From assembly GCA_039090855.1 (NCBI GenBank), contig CM077010.1, forward strand, positions 51,292,905-51,356,904: a stretch of 64,000 nt of DNA, read 5' to 3'. The notes under the pieces are model-generated. The model searched no databases. It was given only the letters and a program-made list of their open reading frames with translations, and was not told the DNA's origin. The position numbers were made by a program, and so were the translations under genes. Source of the DNA: Macrothele yani. Taxonomy: Eukaryota; Arthropoda; Arachnida; Araneae; Macrothelidae. Positions 34,376-47,074 of this stretch are shown piece after piece (position 1 is the first letter of the stretch; every line of letters begins with the position of its first letter).

Positions 34376-35629
34376 CCCCCCCCCACTCTCCAGCCTTGTT
34401 AAATAGTTTTAACATTTAATCTTGATAAGGAAAGAAGGAAATTCCCAAAAACGGAAGTGGAAAATTTGTAAAAATTTATGCATGGTGTTCAAAAGTATTA
34501 ATATTCCCAAAGTTACACCATTTATCTGAAATAGTTGAAGCTTTGATATCATGGGCTCATTGTCGGTCCTCAGGCTGATGGTTGTTATCAGAGAGCACAA
34601 AAATCAAGAAAAGAAAGAAAAGCGACAATGAAGAAGTAGGGAGAGAATGATAGCAGCAGAAAGAAAAATTAAGCGATCGATGCTGTGCAGTTGCAAAGTC
34701 AACAAAAGACAGACTAACAGTAGTCTGCATTCTTGCTGTCTGTTTTGAAACTGCAATTTTAGAGGCAGTATGATGATATGGTAAGTGGAGGTTCGTGCAC
34801 TGTGCATTCACTTTCTTGGATTTCCTGTCTGTCAAGCATCGTGGAATTCTGATTTTTATCTCTACGTGTCGAATTCACATTTTTATCTCTACACTGAATA
34901 CATATTTCATTTCCATTAAGCATCCCTCAAATATTCTAATACTCTGCACATTTTTTTCTTTTCTTTTTGATGAGGCTTCCTTTAAAATAAAAGGAATATA
35001 AATCACTTTTTTATTCTTTAGATTTGTAGACATTGTGCTTTCCAGTATTACAAAACGATGTGCATTTTTTTTTTTTTTTTTTGGCTGCCTTCAACATCTT
35101 TAATAACTTATTTTATCAGCAAAGGACAATGTTTTCAACTTGTGATTTGAAGCCACAAGTTTAGAAAAATAAGTTTTATGAAACAAAGCTTGAATTTGTT
35201 CAGAACAAGAATATGCAGCATAAAATTAACAAGAAGTGCTACTGAACACCATCTGTCTATTAGGTCGAATGGTAAGATGCCAGTCTGAAATTCTTTTTTA
35301 ACGATAATTAAAGATGACTTTTTGATTACTTATTGGTGGAAATTGAAGATGTGCTGCAAGGAGTGTAGTTGCAGTCTGTCCCTGGCTGAGTGGTGGCGGA
35401 ATTATTTCAAAGGGAGGTCTCTTTCCAAGGTTAAAGTGGTCAGCGTGGAATGTTTGCTTTTGTTGTCTATTGTTATGAATGAGTTGTGCATCAAATCCTT
35501 ATGTTGTTTGCATTTTATGGGATTTTTTATTTTTAAACAAGAATATTTTGAGTTATCACGTTGGCCACTAAAAATTTTTTGACATATCAAGACCATAACT
35601 TCATTATGTGCCTAGGGCACTTGCAAGGA

Positions 35630-35710
35630 ATTTTACTATTTTTTTTTTTTTTGAGTTATCAGAAATTCAGTGTTATCAAAGTTAAGAGTTATAAAGAGTT
35701 GACTTCATTT
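35630..35710 (+). mobile_element. pogo-like terminal fragment
   Basis: gagttatcagaaattcagtg followed by ttatcaaagttaagagttat and gagttgactt resembles the subterminal repeats of pogo elements read from the right end. Solo fragment; the other end was not found. Confidence 0.35.
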
Positions 35711-35864
35711 GTAAAAATAGAAGTAAAAAAGTTTTTTTTTTTATTTGCCTTTGTATTCATTAACTTTTCTGGTTTGTATGCAGTGGTCAGGGAAAAAAGT
35801 GCATTTTCACCTGAAAAACCTGGAAAAGTCAGGAAATTTTTCATTCATGATTTTGTAGCCACCC

Positions 35865-37366
35865 ATGAATGGTCCCTCAGGATTGGAAGGATGCTCTCAT
35901 TGTTCTCTTGTATAAGGGAAAAGGTGATCAGACAGACTGCAAGAACTATTGTGGTATTAGCCTACTGAGTGTGCCAGGGAAAGTGTTTGGTAAGGTCATT
36001 ATTGAAAAAGTATGAAGTCTTACATCAGTTAAAGTATGGGATGTTCAGAGTGGTTTCATGCCTGGTAAAGGATGCACTAATCAAATTTTTTGCGTTGCGC
36101 ATGATGATTGGAAGGTATCTGACTGTTGGTAAGAAAGTTTTTGCTGCCTTCATAGATTTAGAGAAAGCTTATGACCGAGTAAATAGGACTTTTCTGTGGA
36201 AAGTATTGCATGAATATGGTGTTACTGGGAGTCTACTTAATAGTGTAAAAGCCATGTATGCTGGTAGTAGAGCTTGTGTACCGGTGAATGGTGTTTTGTC
36301 AAAATGGTTTTCTATTGGTGCAGGAGTCAGGCAAGGTTGTGTAATGTCACCCTGTCTGTTTAATATATTAATGGATGCATGCATGCGTGATGCCAAAAAA
36401 GATAATACTGGTTTATGTCTTGGTGATATGCGTGTGTGCAGATTGCTGTATGCTAATTACACTGTCCTGTTGGCAGAGAGCAAAAGTGAGTTGCAGAGTA
36501 TGTTGTCCCGGATGTACGAAGTTTGCATGAAATTCAAACTTAGTATAAATAAAGGAAAACCCAAAGTTATGGTTTTTGAGCGGGAACTGGTAGTACTGAA
36601 TGTAGCATAAGACTAAATAGCACCGTGCTTGACCAGGTGAATGAGTTTGTGTATTTAGGAAGTATGTTTGACAGAGAGAACAAATTGGATGGTGAAATTA
36701 GTAGGAGAGTGAATTCTTCATTGAAAGTCATAGCTGCGTTGTGAGGATTTCACAGGAATGATGGTTCTCAAGGGAGTCCCGCATTGCTGTGTATCAAAGT
36801 GTAATTGTTCCTACTCTGATGTATGGCAGTGAAACCTGGGTACTACAGAAGAAACATAAGAGTCGTTTGTGTGCTGGAGAAATGCGTTACTTACATGGAG
36901 TTTGTGGCAAGACACGTTCTGATCGTGTGAGGAATGAAGATGTGTTGAAGTTGTGTAGTGTGAAGCAGAATGTTGTTAGCAAGGTGGAGACTAATATGCT
37001 TCGGCGGTTTGGGTATGTCGAAAGAATGAGTGACGAGATGCTTACTAAGAAAAAATTTCAGCCCAAGTGGCAGGAAGGAAAAGCAGAGGAAGGCCGAGGA
37101 AGTCATGGGAGGATCAGATTCAGGAGTGTCTGCATGAGAAAAAGATCATGAGTATTAAGTATAGAAGATCTTGTCTGTGTTGTGTGATGGATGTCAGTGA
37201 AGCATGAATTGTGTGCCAAGATTGCTGTAAGTGAAGGAGTTTGATATGGCAACAGTAAGTAAATAATCAGATAAAAATTATCTGGTAGTTTGTCTTTTCT
37301 GTGTGGAGCTAACCTCTGAATCTCAGAGAACAGCTTAGTGAAATGTATGTATGTATCAAAGAACAT
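35865..37366 (+). pseudogene. Second APE-type LINE, 3' half (RT and tail)
   Basis: Continues the RT: VPQDWKDALIVLLYKGKG, then from 35969 FIDLEKAYDRVNRTFLW, VRQGCVMSPCLFNILMD and LLYANYTVLLA, where the catalytic YADD has become YANY. A later block (MYGSETWVLQKKHKSRL near 36822) is the usual C-terminal region. Frameshifts at about 35960, 36600 and 36790 break it. The 3' UTR runs to a short (ATGT)n tail near 37342-37356. A 3'-end copy of the same family lies at 2298-2450. Confidence 0.82.
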
Positions 37367-39457
37367 TCATTATTGGAACTTTAATCACAAGTACTGATAT
37401 GTGTTGAATTGCATTTAACCTAAGAGTTTACAAAATATGTGACCAGATTTATCTGTTCGGTAAATGCTAATTGTTATGTCGGAAAGATTTATTTTAGAAT
37501 TATTTTTGAAGGGAATTTTTTTCAGCACACTCTCGAGTCATGTAACGTTCCCTGGGATAGGCTTAGTTTTCCATCGGGTATCGGTTGTGCAGAAATTATT
37601 GGTTCAGCATAGTGTAGTTAGTTCCAAGAGAGTTGGATTTTTAGGAAGTTAGGCAAGGGTTTTGTTCTGTAATTAGTGGAAAATAAGGTTGATGTACTTT
37701 GTTTTGTGTAGTGTAAGAGAATCGGAGATGTAGCAGGTGAAGATTTTATAAGGTACTGTTAAAAAGTGTAGTTGTTTTGTTTTGTTTTGTTTTCATGTGG
37801 GATCACAGCCCAAAGCTTATAGGGTTTGAGTTCTCATCGGGAAGATGGAGCATAGGTAGAAATGGTAAGTTATGATCAAAGCGATGAACGAACAGTTTCA
37901 GTACTTAGTCAGCATCAGGAATCGAGAGTGTACACCGATTAATTAATTTGGGTATTTTAGTTTATTTTAATGTTAGTGTGGTAATCGTACGAAATTTTCG
38001 CTAGTTGTATCAATAATTCATTTTTTCTTCTTAAATGTATAGTTATCGTATCTCAGTTGGTCTGTGTCATAGCGTTGTTCTTACATGTGGCAAATATGTT
38101 GAAAATGCTCACTTTCGAATCAAATTACATATTTTCTTATTTTGAGTGCCACATCAGTAACATCAATTTCCAGCAAAAACGTAGTGGATCTGCAATTCAA
38201 AAACACTGTCGAATGGAAATCATGAGTAACAAATTTCAAATGTAAACAAATACCATCCTATTTGCAACCTGATTTAAGTGTGACGTCTTATAATACCAAA
38301 AATGCTATTTAATCTTGATGTATAGAAAACTCCGGTCACCGCTATTTGAGTTCGGCTTTAAGGCACATCGATGTTGTAGAAAAATATTCATCTGCAATTC
38401 ATATTTTTCTTTGTTAGAGGGAGAGAAATGTAACAGTGGTAATGTAAATAAGCTTTTACTAATAATATAATGGAACGGAAATGCTTATTTTAGGAAATGT
38501 AATGTAATGTAAATATCTTTTAAATGTTGAATTTTAATGAATATGTAAATAATTAAGAACCCTTGCAGTTTTAGAATGTGTGAAAAGTAATCGTAGGAAA
38601 CTTTTTAAGAATATAATTTTTGAGTTCAATTTGGGTGAGCCAGTAAGTCACCGGAAACGATTAGGTTATCGATGGACTTCCTGGATATGGACAACACACA
38701 GGATTTCGTGTGTAGATAGCTACAATAGAAGAAAGCTTTTTTTAGAGTTTTAAAGTGACTCATTAGGAAGGACTTCCGCCCTTCGAGGTGATACATGGAG
38801 ACACATTGAGAAGAAGGTGTTGAGATGAAGGCTTGAGGCGCATGTTTTGTAAGTAATGCAAAAAACAATAGGAGCGTGACTTCTGGAGGAAGGATGATGA
38901 TGTGTCTTTGGGGAGAATGCGACTGACGGTAGTAGAGAGACGTTGGGAGTTTTGCGAAGGAAGGAGTAGAAGTTTGAGAAGGGGTGCGTGTCCTCCGCGC
39001 CCGAGCAGAAAGAATGAATGTAGTGAGGGTTAGGAAGTGAGAGATGGTCTAATCGCACAGTAACCAGAAGTAATCATAAATTAAGCAAAATCACGAAAAT
39101 AAAGGATTTTATCAAACGTCAAATTGCTTCTGTTGAATGATCTATTACTACTCTATTGATGTTTACAGTGCTCAAGGAACCTTGCAATCTTAAGATTATA
39201 ACACATTTTGGTAGTTCAGGAAAGAGTTAGCACAGCACTGTGACAAGCTTTATGATTTTTGCAATGTAATAAAATATTTTATAAATTGTAACGCTTTTCT
39301 TTTTCTTTTGCTCCCAATTCAAATTCAAATAAATCATTATTAAAAAACATTGTACACTCCTTTAAAGCATAAATCTTACAGTAGTATTTAACATTTTGAA
39401 ATTCTGTATGTACGTTTTATAAGGCGATCCCCTAAAAAAATGTATAACTGAAGTTTC

Positions 39458-39459
<2 letters not shown>
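37367..39459. other. Intron sequence, nothing assigned
   Basis: Mostly AT-rich. 38750-39060 is GC-richer and holds a 102-codon minus-strand ORF without a recognised domain. (TTTTG)n lies near 37770-37792. No repeat ends paired. Confidence 0.35.

Positions 39460-39460
<1 letters not shown>

Positions 39461-39498
<38 letters not shown>
39461..39498. repeat. (GT)n microsatellite
   Basis: About 19 GT units. It directly abuts the minus-strand LINE fragment at its 3' end, so it is probably the LINE tail ((AC)n in LINE orientation). Confidence 0.9.
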
Positions 39499-39499
<1 letters not shown>

Positions 39500-39745
39500 A
39501 CTCTCAGTCCATTGCTGGAAGGTCTTTCCAACAGCTCTATTTTGAGCCATTCTCTTTCATGTCACTCTAGCATACTTTTGGTTTCATGTACCCATCTCAT
39601 GTGTGGTTTTCTTCTGGGTCTTTTCCTGTCCCTTTTATCAAGTCCAATATTTCAGTTGCCCAACAGTGGTCAGTTTGGATGTGATTCATAGGCAAGAACT
39701 TGAAGGATGCATTGATTAAACACTTTTCTTACAACACAATGGTAA
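39499..39745 (-). mobile_element. LINE 3'-end fragment (family of the 11.7-kb LINE)
   Basis: Reversed, it matches the 3' end of the LINE at 11692-14670 with an internal deletion: aaaagtgtttaatcaatgca, the ccagaagaaaaccacacatg block, then the end at agcaatggactgagagtga. A third fragment of this family lies at 19007/23331. Confidence 0.72.
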
Positions 39746-40308
39746 ATTGCTCTGGAAAACTGTAGTTTTTTCCAAATTTTAGAGATTAATGTCGAGGAGT
39801 TTAGGAAGGGAGTGTCTGACCCCAGGTCTTCAACAACCCTTAGAAGTAGGAAGCTAGAAGATTTGTGCTGGAATGGCGACAGGAAAGTCACACTGAAGCG
39901 AGGTAGAAAGGAGGAGGGAAACGCCCTTATTTATAACCGGGAGGCCAGTACCCTTGGTCCAATGGATTAATTTTGCCTATTTGACACACTGTGGATATTT
40001 AGCAGTTCGAGTGTTTGTGCCAACGTGTGATCCACCCTGAGACTTTTCCCTGGCAGACAGGAATATTGACCACTTGGCTATCCATGGTCCAGTTTCTTCC
40101 AAAGGCTCTCCATCCAAGCTTTTATACACAAGTTAATTTATTCTTCTGTGTGGCCTTCCCTTCATATCTGTTGTCCAAGGTAAATGTATGTAGTACTTCT
40201 AGATCTGTCCTATCTAACCTCAAAATCTTTAGTTCTTATAAAAGCATTGTACATCAATTTTGTTTTCATATACATATGTATATATACTATTTTTCTAATT
40301 TTTTCCAG
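39746..40308. other. Intron end before the last testican exon
   Basis: Ends in a pyrimidine-rich acceptor (ttttctaattttttccag, 40291-40308). No other feature. Confidence 0.5.
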
Positions 40309-40418
40309 AGGGTCTTTTGAGGAGAGGACAGTATCATCATGAATCATCTAGAGATGATGACCTGGAAGATGACAGCAATGAAGAGGAAGGATCTGCCGAC
40401 CGACCTCTTGATTTCTGA
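40309..40418 (+). CDS. SPOCK: Testican, terminal exon with acidic tail
   Basis: Using the acceptor at 40307-40308, the one base left from the TY-1 exon completes GAG and the frame reads EGLLRRGQYHHESSRDDD, then LEDDSNEEEGSADRPLDF and TGA at 40416-40418. Thirteen of 36 residues are acidic, as in testican C-termini, which follow the TY-1 domain directly. The alternative acceptor two bases later meets a stop within 11 codons. The tail is shorter than in vertebrate testicans (about 60-90 residues). I see no clear Ser-Gly glycosaminoglycan site in it. Confidence 0.85.
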
Positions 40419-42140
40419 GGATAAGTGGAAGTATTTGTGACCATTGCATTGTTGCATTTTCCCCATTAGTATCTGCATTTGTCAGATGAATCTGTAGCTA
40501 TTGCACTCAAATTGTCTACTTAATGTAGCAGATTATATACTACCATAGTGGTAGTAATTCACAATATTACATATCTCTTTTGTGTGTGGAAAAACCATAA
40601 TTGCATTATTATAATTGTTATTATTATTGTTTTTGCTTTCTTTTTCATGGAATATGCCTATTTTGAAATCTTTGGTCAAGACCACAAGTTCACAAATGAT
40701 GCCAAAAAGAGTGTAGTGGAGATATATGGTTTTAAGATATATATAGATCTATATATATACATATATATTAAATGCAAGTGAGATATCTAAGTATTTTAAT
40801 GTCTGTAATGTGAACAGCATTCTTCATTTTCAAAATTGCTAAAAATATCTTTTGTTACTGTTTTTTTGTTTTTGTTATTTCTTACACAGGGGTATCAGCC
40901 ATTTATCGTAAAAGTTGCATAATAGATCTGTGATAAGCTTTCTGATCATTAAAGGAAATTCAAAAGTTCAGAATGTTTTATTTTCTGGTTTCCTTAAAAT
41001 TATAAATTACCAGTTTCTCAGTGCCATCTCTCAATGATTTAGAAAGTGCACTGTTTTGTATTAACCCAAAAGTGTTCTTTTTTTTTTTTTTTTTTTTATC
41101 CAGTCAGTATTAAAATTTTTAGCTGGTAACTAACCTGAACAAGGTTGCTTTTGTGCCCTGTTTTAGTTTGGTGGTGAGTTCCATGCAGCCTAAACAATTT
41201 TGATCCTGTTCTGTTAAACCTATCTCTTTGAGGCAAAATGTGGTCCTTTTGTGCATTTAAAAGCCAAACAATATGCACTCAGTGTGCTAATAATTAGGTT
41301 GGAGAACTGAAGGTTCGGTTACTCCACTTGCTGCCTGTTTTTCTTGATAAAAGACATTGCAATATTTAATTGAAGTTTTGATTGCTGCTGCAGTTTCCCA
41401 TTGTTTTCTGTAAAAAGGGTGCAGAAATGCTTCTTACTTGTTCAACATCATGGAGCAAGATTCACTTTAGTCTGTCAGTATTGTCAGGACTTATGAAGAT
41501 GCCATTAACATGTATTCATTGCTTTTAAACAGTAAGAGCCTGAGTTTAAATTCTGATCTTGTTTGAAATGTGCATATTACAGCTCGCTTCATTGGAGCCA
41601 GTATAAATAAATTTGGAGATTGGTGATTTTGTTCGGCCATCAATGCTCATGCATGGCATTAAACTGCCAAAAAATTAAAAAATGTAATAACAATTGAAAT
41701 CTGCATTATCTGTTGTGCAGAAAATGCCTCATTTAAGTAAACACTTTTATTACAAACTGTTAACATAATTATTACACCCAGTATTTTTTCTTTTAATGTG
41801 AAAATCAAAATAACTTTAGTTTTTTAATGTAGAGCGATAAAAGATGACTGAAACCCCTTTGTGTACAGCATTGTCATTTTCTCTGTAGTAGTGCTCATAA
41901 TGTTGCATGCTGTGATCATTTATATGGATGCATATAAAAGGCATTTTTGATCATTGCTGACACAATGTTTATTTGCAGTTTGCTTTTCATGTGTGCTGCA
42001 TGCATTACAAACTTTTTGTTCATTATCATTGCATAAATTAAACTGTGTGTGTGCATGTATGTGTTTTTTTTATTACAATTTTAGTTCTTGTTTTCTTCCC
42101 AAATGCTTGGAAGTTTGAATAAAAAAAAAATTAGTGGCAG
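40419..42140 (+). other. Probable 3' UTR of testican
   Basis: AT-rich sequence directly after the stop. AATAAA hexamers at 41606-41611 and 42118-42123 are possible polyadenylation signals; the second is followed by an A-run and may be genomic. The true end cannot be fixed from sequence. Confidence 0.45.
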
Positions 42141-45100
42141 TATAAATTTAATATGATGCCAAAATCTGAACCAATATACTCACATTTCTAAGCATTTTGT
42201 TGGCATTTGTTTTTCATCTGGTATTTAACTGACATACTAATAAATAGAAATGATGAAACATTTTTTTTCAGGTTTTTTTTAATCCTGAAATTTATAGTTA
42301 TGCAGAATTGCGATTATCAAAGTAACACTGTCCAGCATATAAATTTGCAAAATAATATATGTTCAGCAAATAGAAGTTAGATTATTTTTAGTCATTATGA
42401 CTGCAGTTTAGAATATCTGTCACTATTTTCTGACACCAGTCATTCCATTTGCATGTTTGTATCTAGAAAGCATGGAATTCACTGCATGATATCAACATTT
42501 GTGTCAGAAAAATGTGAAGAAAGCATAGTACATTTTATATTTCTTTCCTTTTCTTTTTGATCCAGATGTAGTTACAAAATTAACATTGTCACCCTTATTA
42601 TGATCATCCTGTAAATGATAGAACAGTAATTACACACAAGCAAGAATTGTCACCTGAATCACTGAGCTGCTGCTACACTATGTGGTATTATTCATCTGTG
42701 AAAAATCAAGTCATATTCTGATCATTGTAGGGCTATTTGGAAATCCAAAATTTAAAAACCATTGAATCAAAAGCAATAATTATAAATAAAAATGAACTTA
42801 TGCTACAATGTGAAATTATGCTTATACCCTACCTTATATGCAAATCTTTATGTTTGAATGTTTTGTAAAGACATTTATTATGTTGGTTTAGTCAGAGATT
42901 ATTCTTTTAGTGTATAATGATGGTGAAAATGTTACTATCAGCTTCGTCATCCTCAAAAATGTTTTATTGTTGTTAAATGAAGTTAAACTATTGTACATAT
43001 CTTTTCCTTTATTTTATATTACTGTCAGAATATCTGCTCAATCACTGTATAAGCCATTAATTTCAGTGGTAGCTTTAGTCACTAAAGACTGAAGCAATTT
43101 ATTAATGTATGTTAACATACGTGTATGTCTTAAGGAACTGAGGTATCATCATAATATTGTTGTCTTTCTCTCTCAGATAACTCTTTTAATATTTATACTT
43201 TTTAGCATTAATGCTCTTTGGATCTCACAAATATTGCCTGCCAATGCACATACTTTACAGTTATCTTATTTTAAAGAATTTTTGTGACTCTTGTTATGAT
43301 TTGTTGCAATATTGTAAAAACTGCAGAAAAACCTGCACATCATTTGCCTAGGTTCATTTTCCTCCTGCTTCTCTCTCAAATTGTGGTAATACGAAGTTTC
43401 CATGAATATATTGGGTCTGATGTGTTTCAGCACTGCAATCCTTAATTTTTGTTTTATCAGTTAATTCAGCTTCATTGATTCATATTTCCTTTTCTAGTTT
43501 CTGGAATGTATACAGAATTAGTATTTTTGAAACCTGGTGCTAATTGGTATTTCATACAGTATTGGATTGTGCTTTTTGCTTTATTTTATTTTCAATTATT
43601 GAAGTTCCAAGGGCAGGTATTTGGAACAAAAATCAAATAGATATATTGCTCATTGATAGCTTTTGAGAAATTAAATGTTGAGCAGGTAATACCTATTCAA
43701 CAACTGAAAGAAATGAAAAAGAGTTACGATTGTAGAAGCTATTAATTATCATTGGGGGAGAATGAATCCAAAAATTAAAGTACTAATAATATAAACTTAT
43801 AACACATTTTTTTTTTAGTCTTCAGTGCTGTCACCTCCACATTAAAATGAACTGACATAAAAAGCTAATGGTGTCTTCAGTTAATGCAGTGATTGAGCAG
43901 GAATGCAAATGGAATATGCCCAACCTGATTTCAACATTTAACAAGAGTGAAGACTATGCATGACAAAAGGCAGGCAGTGACATTTCATCATTGAATATTA
44001 GAAGAAATATCTCTTTAAGTGCAACAACTGTTTTCAAAAATCATCAGAAGTGAAGATTAGCTTTCAGAAGATATATATAATTTGAATAATATATGTTTTT
44101 TTGTTTTTTCTTGCCTTGTTAAAGGCTATCAGGTTCATGTGAATTATAATTTAAGTCCTGCATAAATTTATTTTCCTTATTTTTGCATTAATTTGCCCAC
44201 TAGGTTTCTTGCAAATATGATAAAAATTTTCTTTTAATAGTTTCTTCAAAAAAATGAAATAACATTGTTCAGTGAAGCTGCAAAAATGAATGTATTTTAT
44301 TTTTTGAGCTTGAAAATATGTTAGTTTAACCATGCTTCTTATTTCATAAGAGAGAGCTTATATATATATAGTGTTTCATTCATTTACTCAGTTATTATTC
44401 AGCTTAAGGAGGAAAACATATCTGGGAATGCAATCTCTCAGAACATAGATCCATTATCTGCACAGTTTGAAAATCTATTGAAGTTTTACATTTTGGATGA
44501 AAAGCCTATATTTATCAAACATTATTTTAGACAAAAAAAATATTTTAGAATTTGTGATCATTTTTTAAGTATTATTATTGCTACATGTGGTAGTGCTTGC
44601 ATTTTCTTCTAACTAGTAGTTATGCATTTTCTTCTAACTCATTTTTTCTTGTATAGTGCCAAATGCAAGAGTCATAAAGTATTATGGTCTAAAACGTAGA
44701 ATTTAAAACTTGAGTGATGCTCAGGGTATGTGTTCTTCCTATTAAATGCCTTCATGTTTGAAGGAAATGCCATTATGCTACCAAGGTTGTATCTTAAGCA
44801 GTATTCAAGGGGTATTAAATAATAAATCCTACCTACCCACCTGCTAGAAATTTATTTTACCAAAGTGAAAAAAATTTGTTCTCAGATTGAAAGTGTTGTT
44901 ACGTCCAAAAAATATCTTAAAAGTTCACTGTCAAACAAAATCTGTTTAGCAGCATTATCAACAATCAGCATAGCATATCAGTAAATCTAAATCTTAATTT
45001 TTATTCATTGTGTACCAAAGCATGAAATCATTTCAATTTCTTTTCTGTACTTTAGCATCTTTTTATTTATCTAGTTACCATGAAAATTTTGTTCTGTTGT

Positions 45101-46386
45101 TAATATGTTTTCAACGTGTACCTGACTGCAAGAAAGCTTCCAGTGCAATGCATTTAAAATGATGGTTCCATTCCTGATCTCATGTTTGAAAATTACGAAC
45201 AGCATTGTAAAGTTAGCCACTTTTTCAAATTATCTGAACATGATAAAACAGGACAGATGTCTCTTTTGTAGCACTAATGAAAATTACAATGAGTCTGAAA
45301 TTGTAATTGCTTTTAAAACATTAAAAGTGAAAAGAAAGTTGTCTTTTCTGTAAACTTTCTGTGCGTTCAGAATTCTGTTGAATCTGTGTGCACATGTCGA
45401 TGATTGAGAAAACTAGATTTTTTTCTGTTTTGTAATATAATTTAAAATTGTGTTCAGTCAGAAAATGATTTTCATTTCATCTGAGACATTTTTATTTTCT
45501 TCTAATACTGGCAGAGTTTTTTTTTTTTTTCGTCTTTAATGGTTCCAAAACACACACACACACATACACACACACACACACATTGAAGTTACCAGGTGCC
45601 AGATTTGCTGTAATTTCCAATGTGATAAATGTATTTCTTCCTATGTATTTTTTTATTTGTTGTGTTATGTTCATAACTGGTGTGGTGTAAATCTGCACAC
45701 AGTGATGATTCTGCTGTCATCATTAGTATGATGGTTCCAAATTTCATTTTTATTTTCTTTGTAAACTCATCATAATAGGTCTTAATATAGTGGCATGGCA
45801 GCTCTGTCTTTCTTCTGTTATGTTTAGCCTACTACTAAGTACATATTCTGTTGATAATGCTTGAATGTATTTTTTTCTTCATTTGTATAATAGATTAAGT
45901 ATTTGTTTCTGACTCAGTTAAATCATTGCAGCTATCCCCCCCCTGTTTTTTTTTTTTTTTTTATGTGTTGTTTGAGTAGTGAAATAACTTGCCCAGTTAC
46001 AAGAGTGTCCAGTGGTAACGACAGCTATTACAGAGCCTCCAATTTTTTAATGAAATTCTAAAAACATTTTTAAGACAAGAATCATTGTGAACTATCCGTA
46101 AACCTGCTGTAAGTTTCTCTTCCACAAAATATGAGATATTGAGTGGTGTATCCTAAAGATTGTTTTGTGCTTCCCGACTGGTTTCGACTGCTGGGCATAT
46201 CAATAAAATAGGTTTTCTAATAAGACTACACTAAAGGTAGAAAGATGCCTGATGTCCAGATGTCTGTCTATGTGAAATCAGACTTGTGAATCAGCATCAT
46301 CCTGAAAGACTAGAAATGTGTTCCATTAACGTGATAAATTTGGACATATGCACATCACTGTAAAAAAAGTATTAAAACTTTGAGAG
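42141..46386. other. AT-rich, repeat-poor tract
   Basis: No ORF over 65 codons with coding character and no paired transposon ends. A (CA)n microsatellite sits at 45549-45582. It may be further 3' UTR or intergenic sequence. Confidence 0.4.
45549..45582. repeat. (CA)n microsatellite
   Basis: Interrupted CA repeat of about 17 units with one TA step. Confidence 0.9.
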
Positions 46387-47074
46387 ATGTTAGACTTCTG
46401 CTCATTCCACCCTGACTATATTAAGTCGATTACGGCGAGACAATTTTTGGAAAAAATTGAAGTCCTTGTCTCTTCAGATTCTCAAAAAGATATTCACAGA
46501 GGAGAGTTAAAAAGAATATTGGCAGAGAACAATTACCCCTCCCCATATATTAAAAAGTTATTTAGACAAGTGCTTAAAGAGAAGCAGGAAATAAACAACT
46601 TCAAATTCACCAGCAAAATTACGTACCACAAGGGACTTTTCGAAAAACTGAAGAGGATTGGAGCAAAATATAATATCAGACTTGCTCCAGATCTAAATAA
46701 CAAATTAAAGAAATTCCTGCCAGCTCCAAAAATAGAAAGAAACGGACATCCAATTGCAAGAAGGAGTAGTATATTGCATCGACTGTAACTGCGGGCTCAG
46801 CTATGTAGGAGAAACAGGAAGAAGTATTAAAGTCTGAATGAAAGAACACCAAGCAGCTATTACGAACAATAGTAACAAAACAGGGCTAGACAGACATATA
46901 CAAACAAGTGGACACTCCATAAATTGGGACTCAGTAAGAATAATTGCCCACCAATCAAACTTAGTAAAGAAGAAACTAGAAGAAGGGATAAAAATAGCGA
47001 GAAGAAGCACCACCACAATTAATGATAATTGCAGTTGGACACTTCCGACTGAGTGGCAGCAACTACTCCAGTGA
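46387..47074 (+). pseudogene. Penelope-like element, RT C-terminus and GIY-YIG endonuclease
   Basis: The first open part (46387-46788) carries RT thumb-like text (RILAENNYPSPYIKKLFRQV; ERNGHPIARR). After a frameshift near 46755, the GIY-YIG nuclease begins: VVYCIDCNCGLSYVGETGRS, then a TGA at 46834 (likely Arg CGA), then KEHQAAITN and GLDRHIQTSGHSINW. RT followed by a C-terminal GIY-YIG domain is specific to Penelope-like retroelements. The 5' part of the RT is missing, the usual 5' truncation. The stop is at 47072-47074. Confidence 0.85.

Larger units (their letters stand above)
31892..35864. mobile_element. hAT-like element (~4 kb) inserted in LINE RT
   Basis: Left end CAGGGTGGCGACAGACCTGG, right end reversed GGGTGGCTACAAAATCATG, with tggaaaagtcaggaaattt-type subterminal blocks at both ends. 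Flanks gtgctagg and atgaatgg are a decayed 8-bp duplication at best. Removing it joins LINE text CQLCWVLG to VPQDWKDALIVLLYKGKG in the RT, as expected for one protein. Its interior includes an unassigned ORF (32431-32706), a two-unit repeat and other repeat ends. Confidence 0.6.

Noticed and set aside
38750..39058. 102-codon minus-strand ORF as a gene
   Set aside because: No recognised motif and no supporting splice or promoter signal.
39461..39691. ORF beginning with Val-Cys repeats
   Set aside because: Reads through a (GT)n microsatellite into a reversed LINE fragment.
40311..40418. Alternative acceptor two bases downstream for the last testican exon
   Set aside because: That frame meets TGA after about ten codons and loses the acidic tail.
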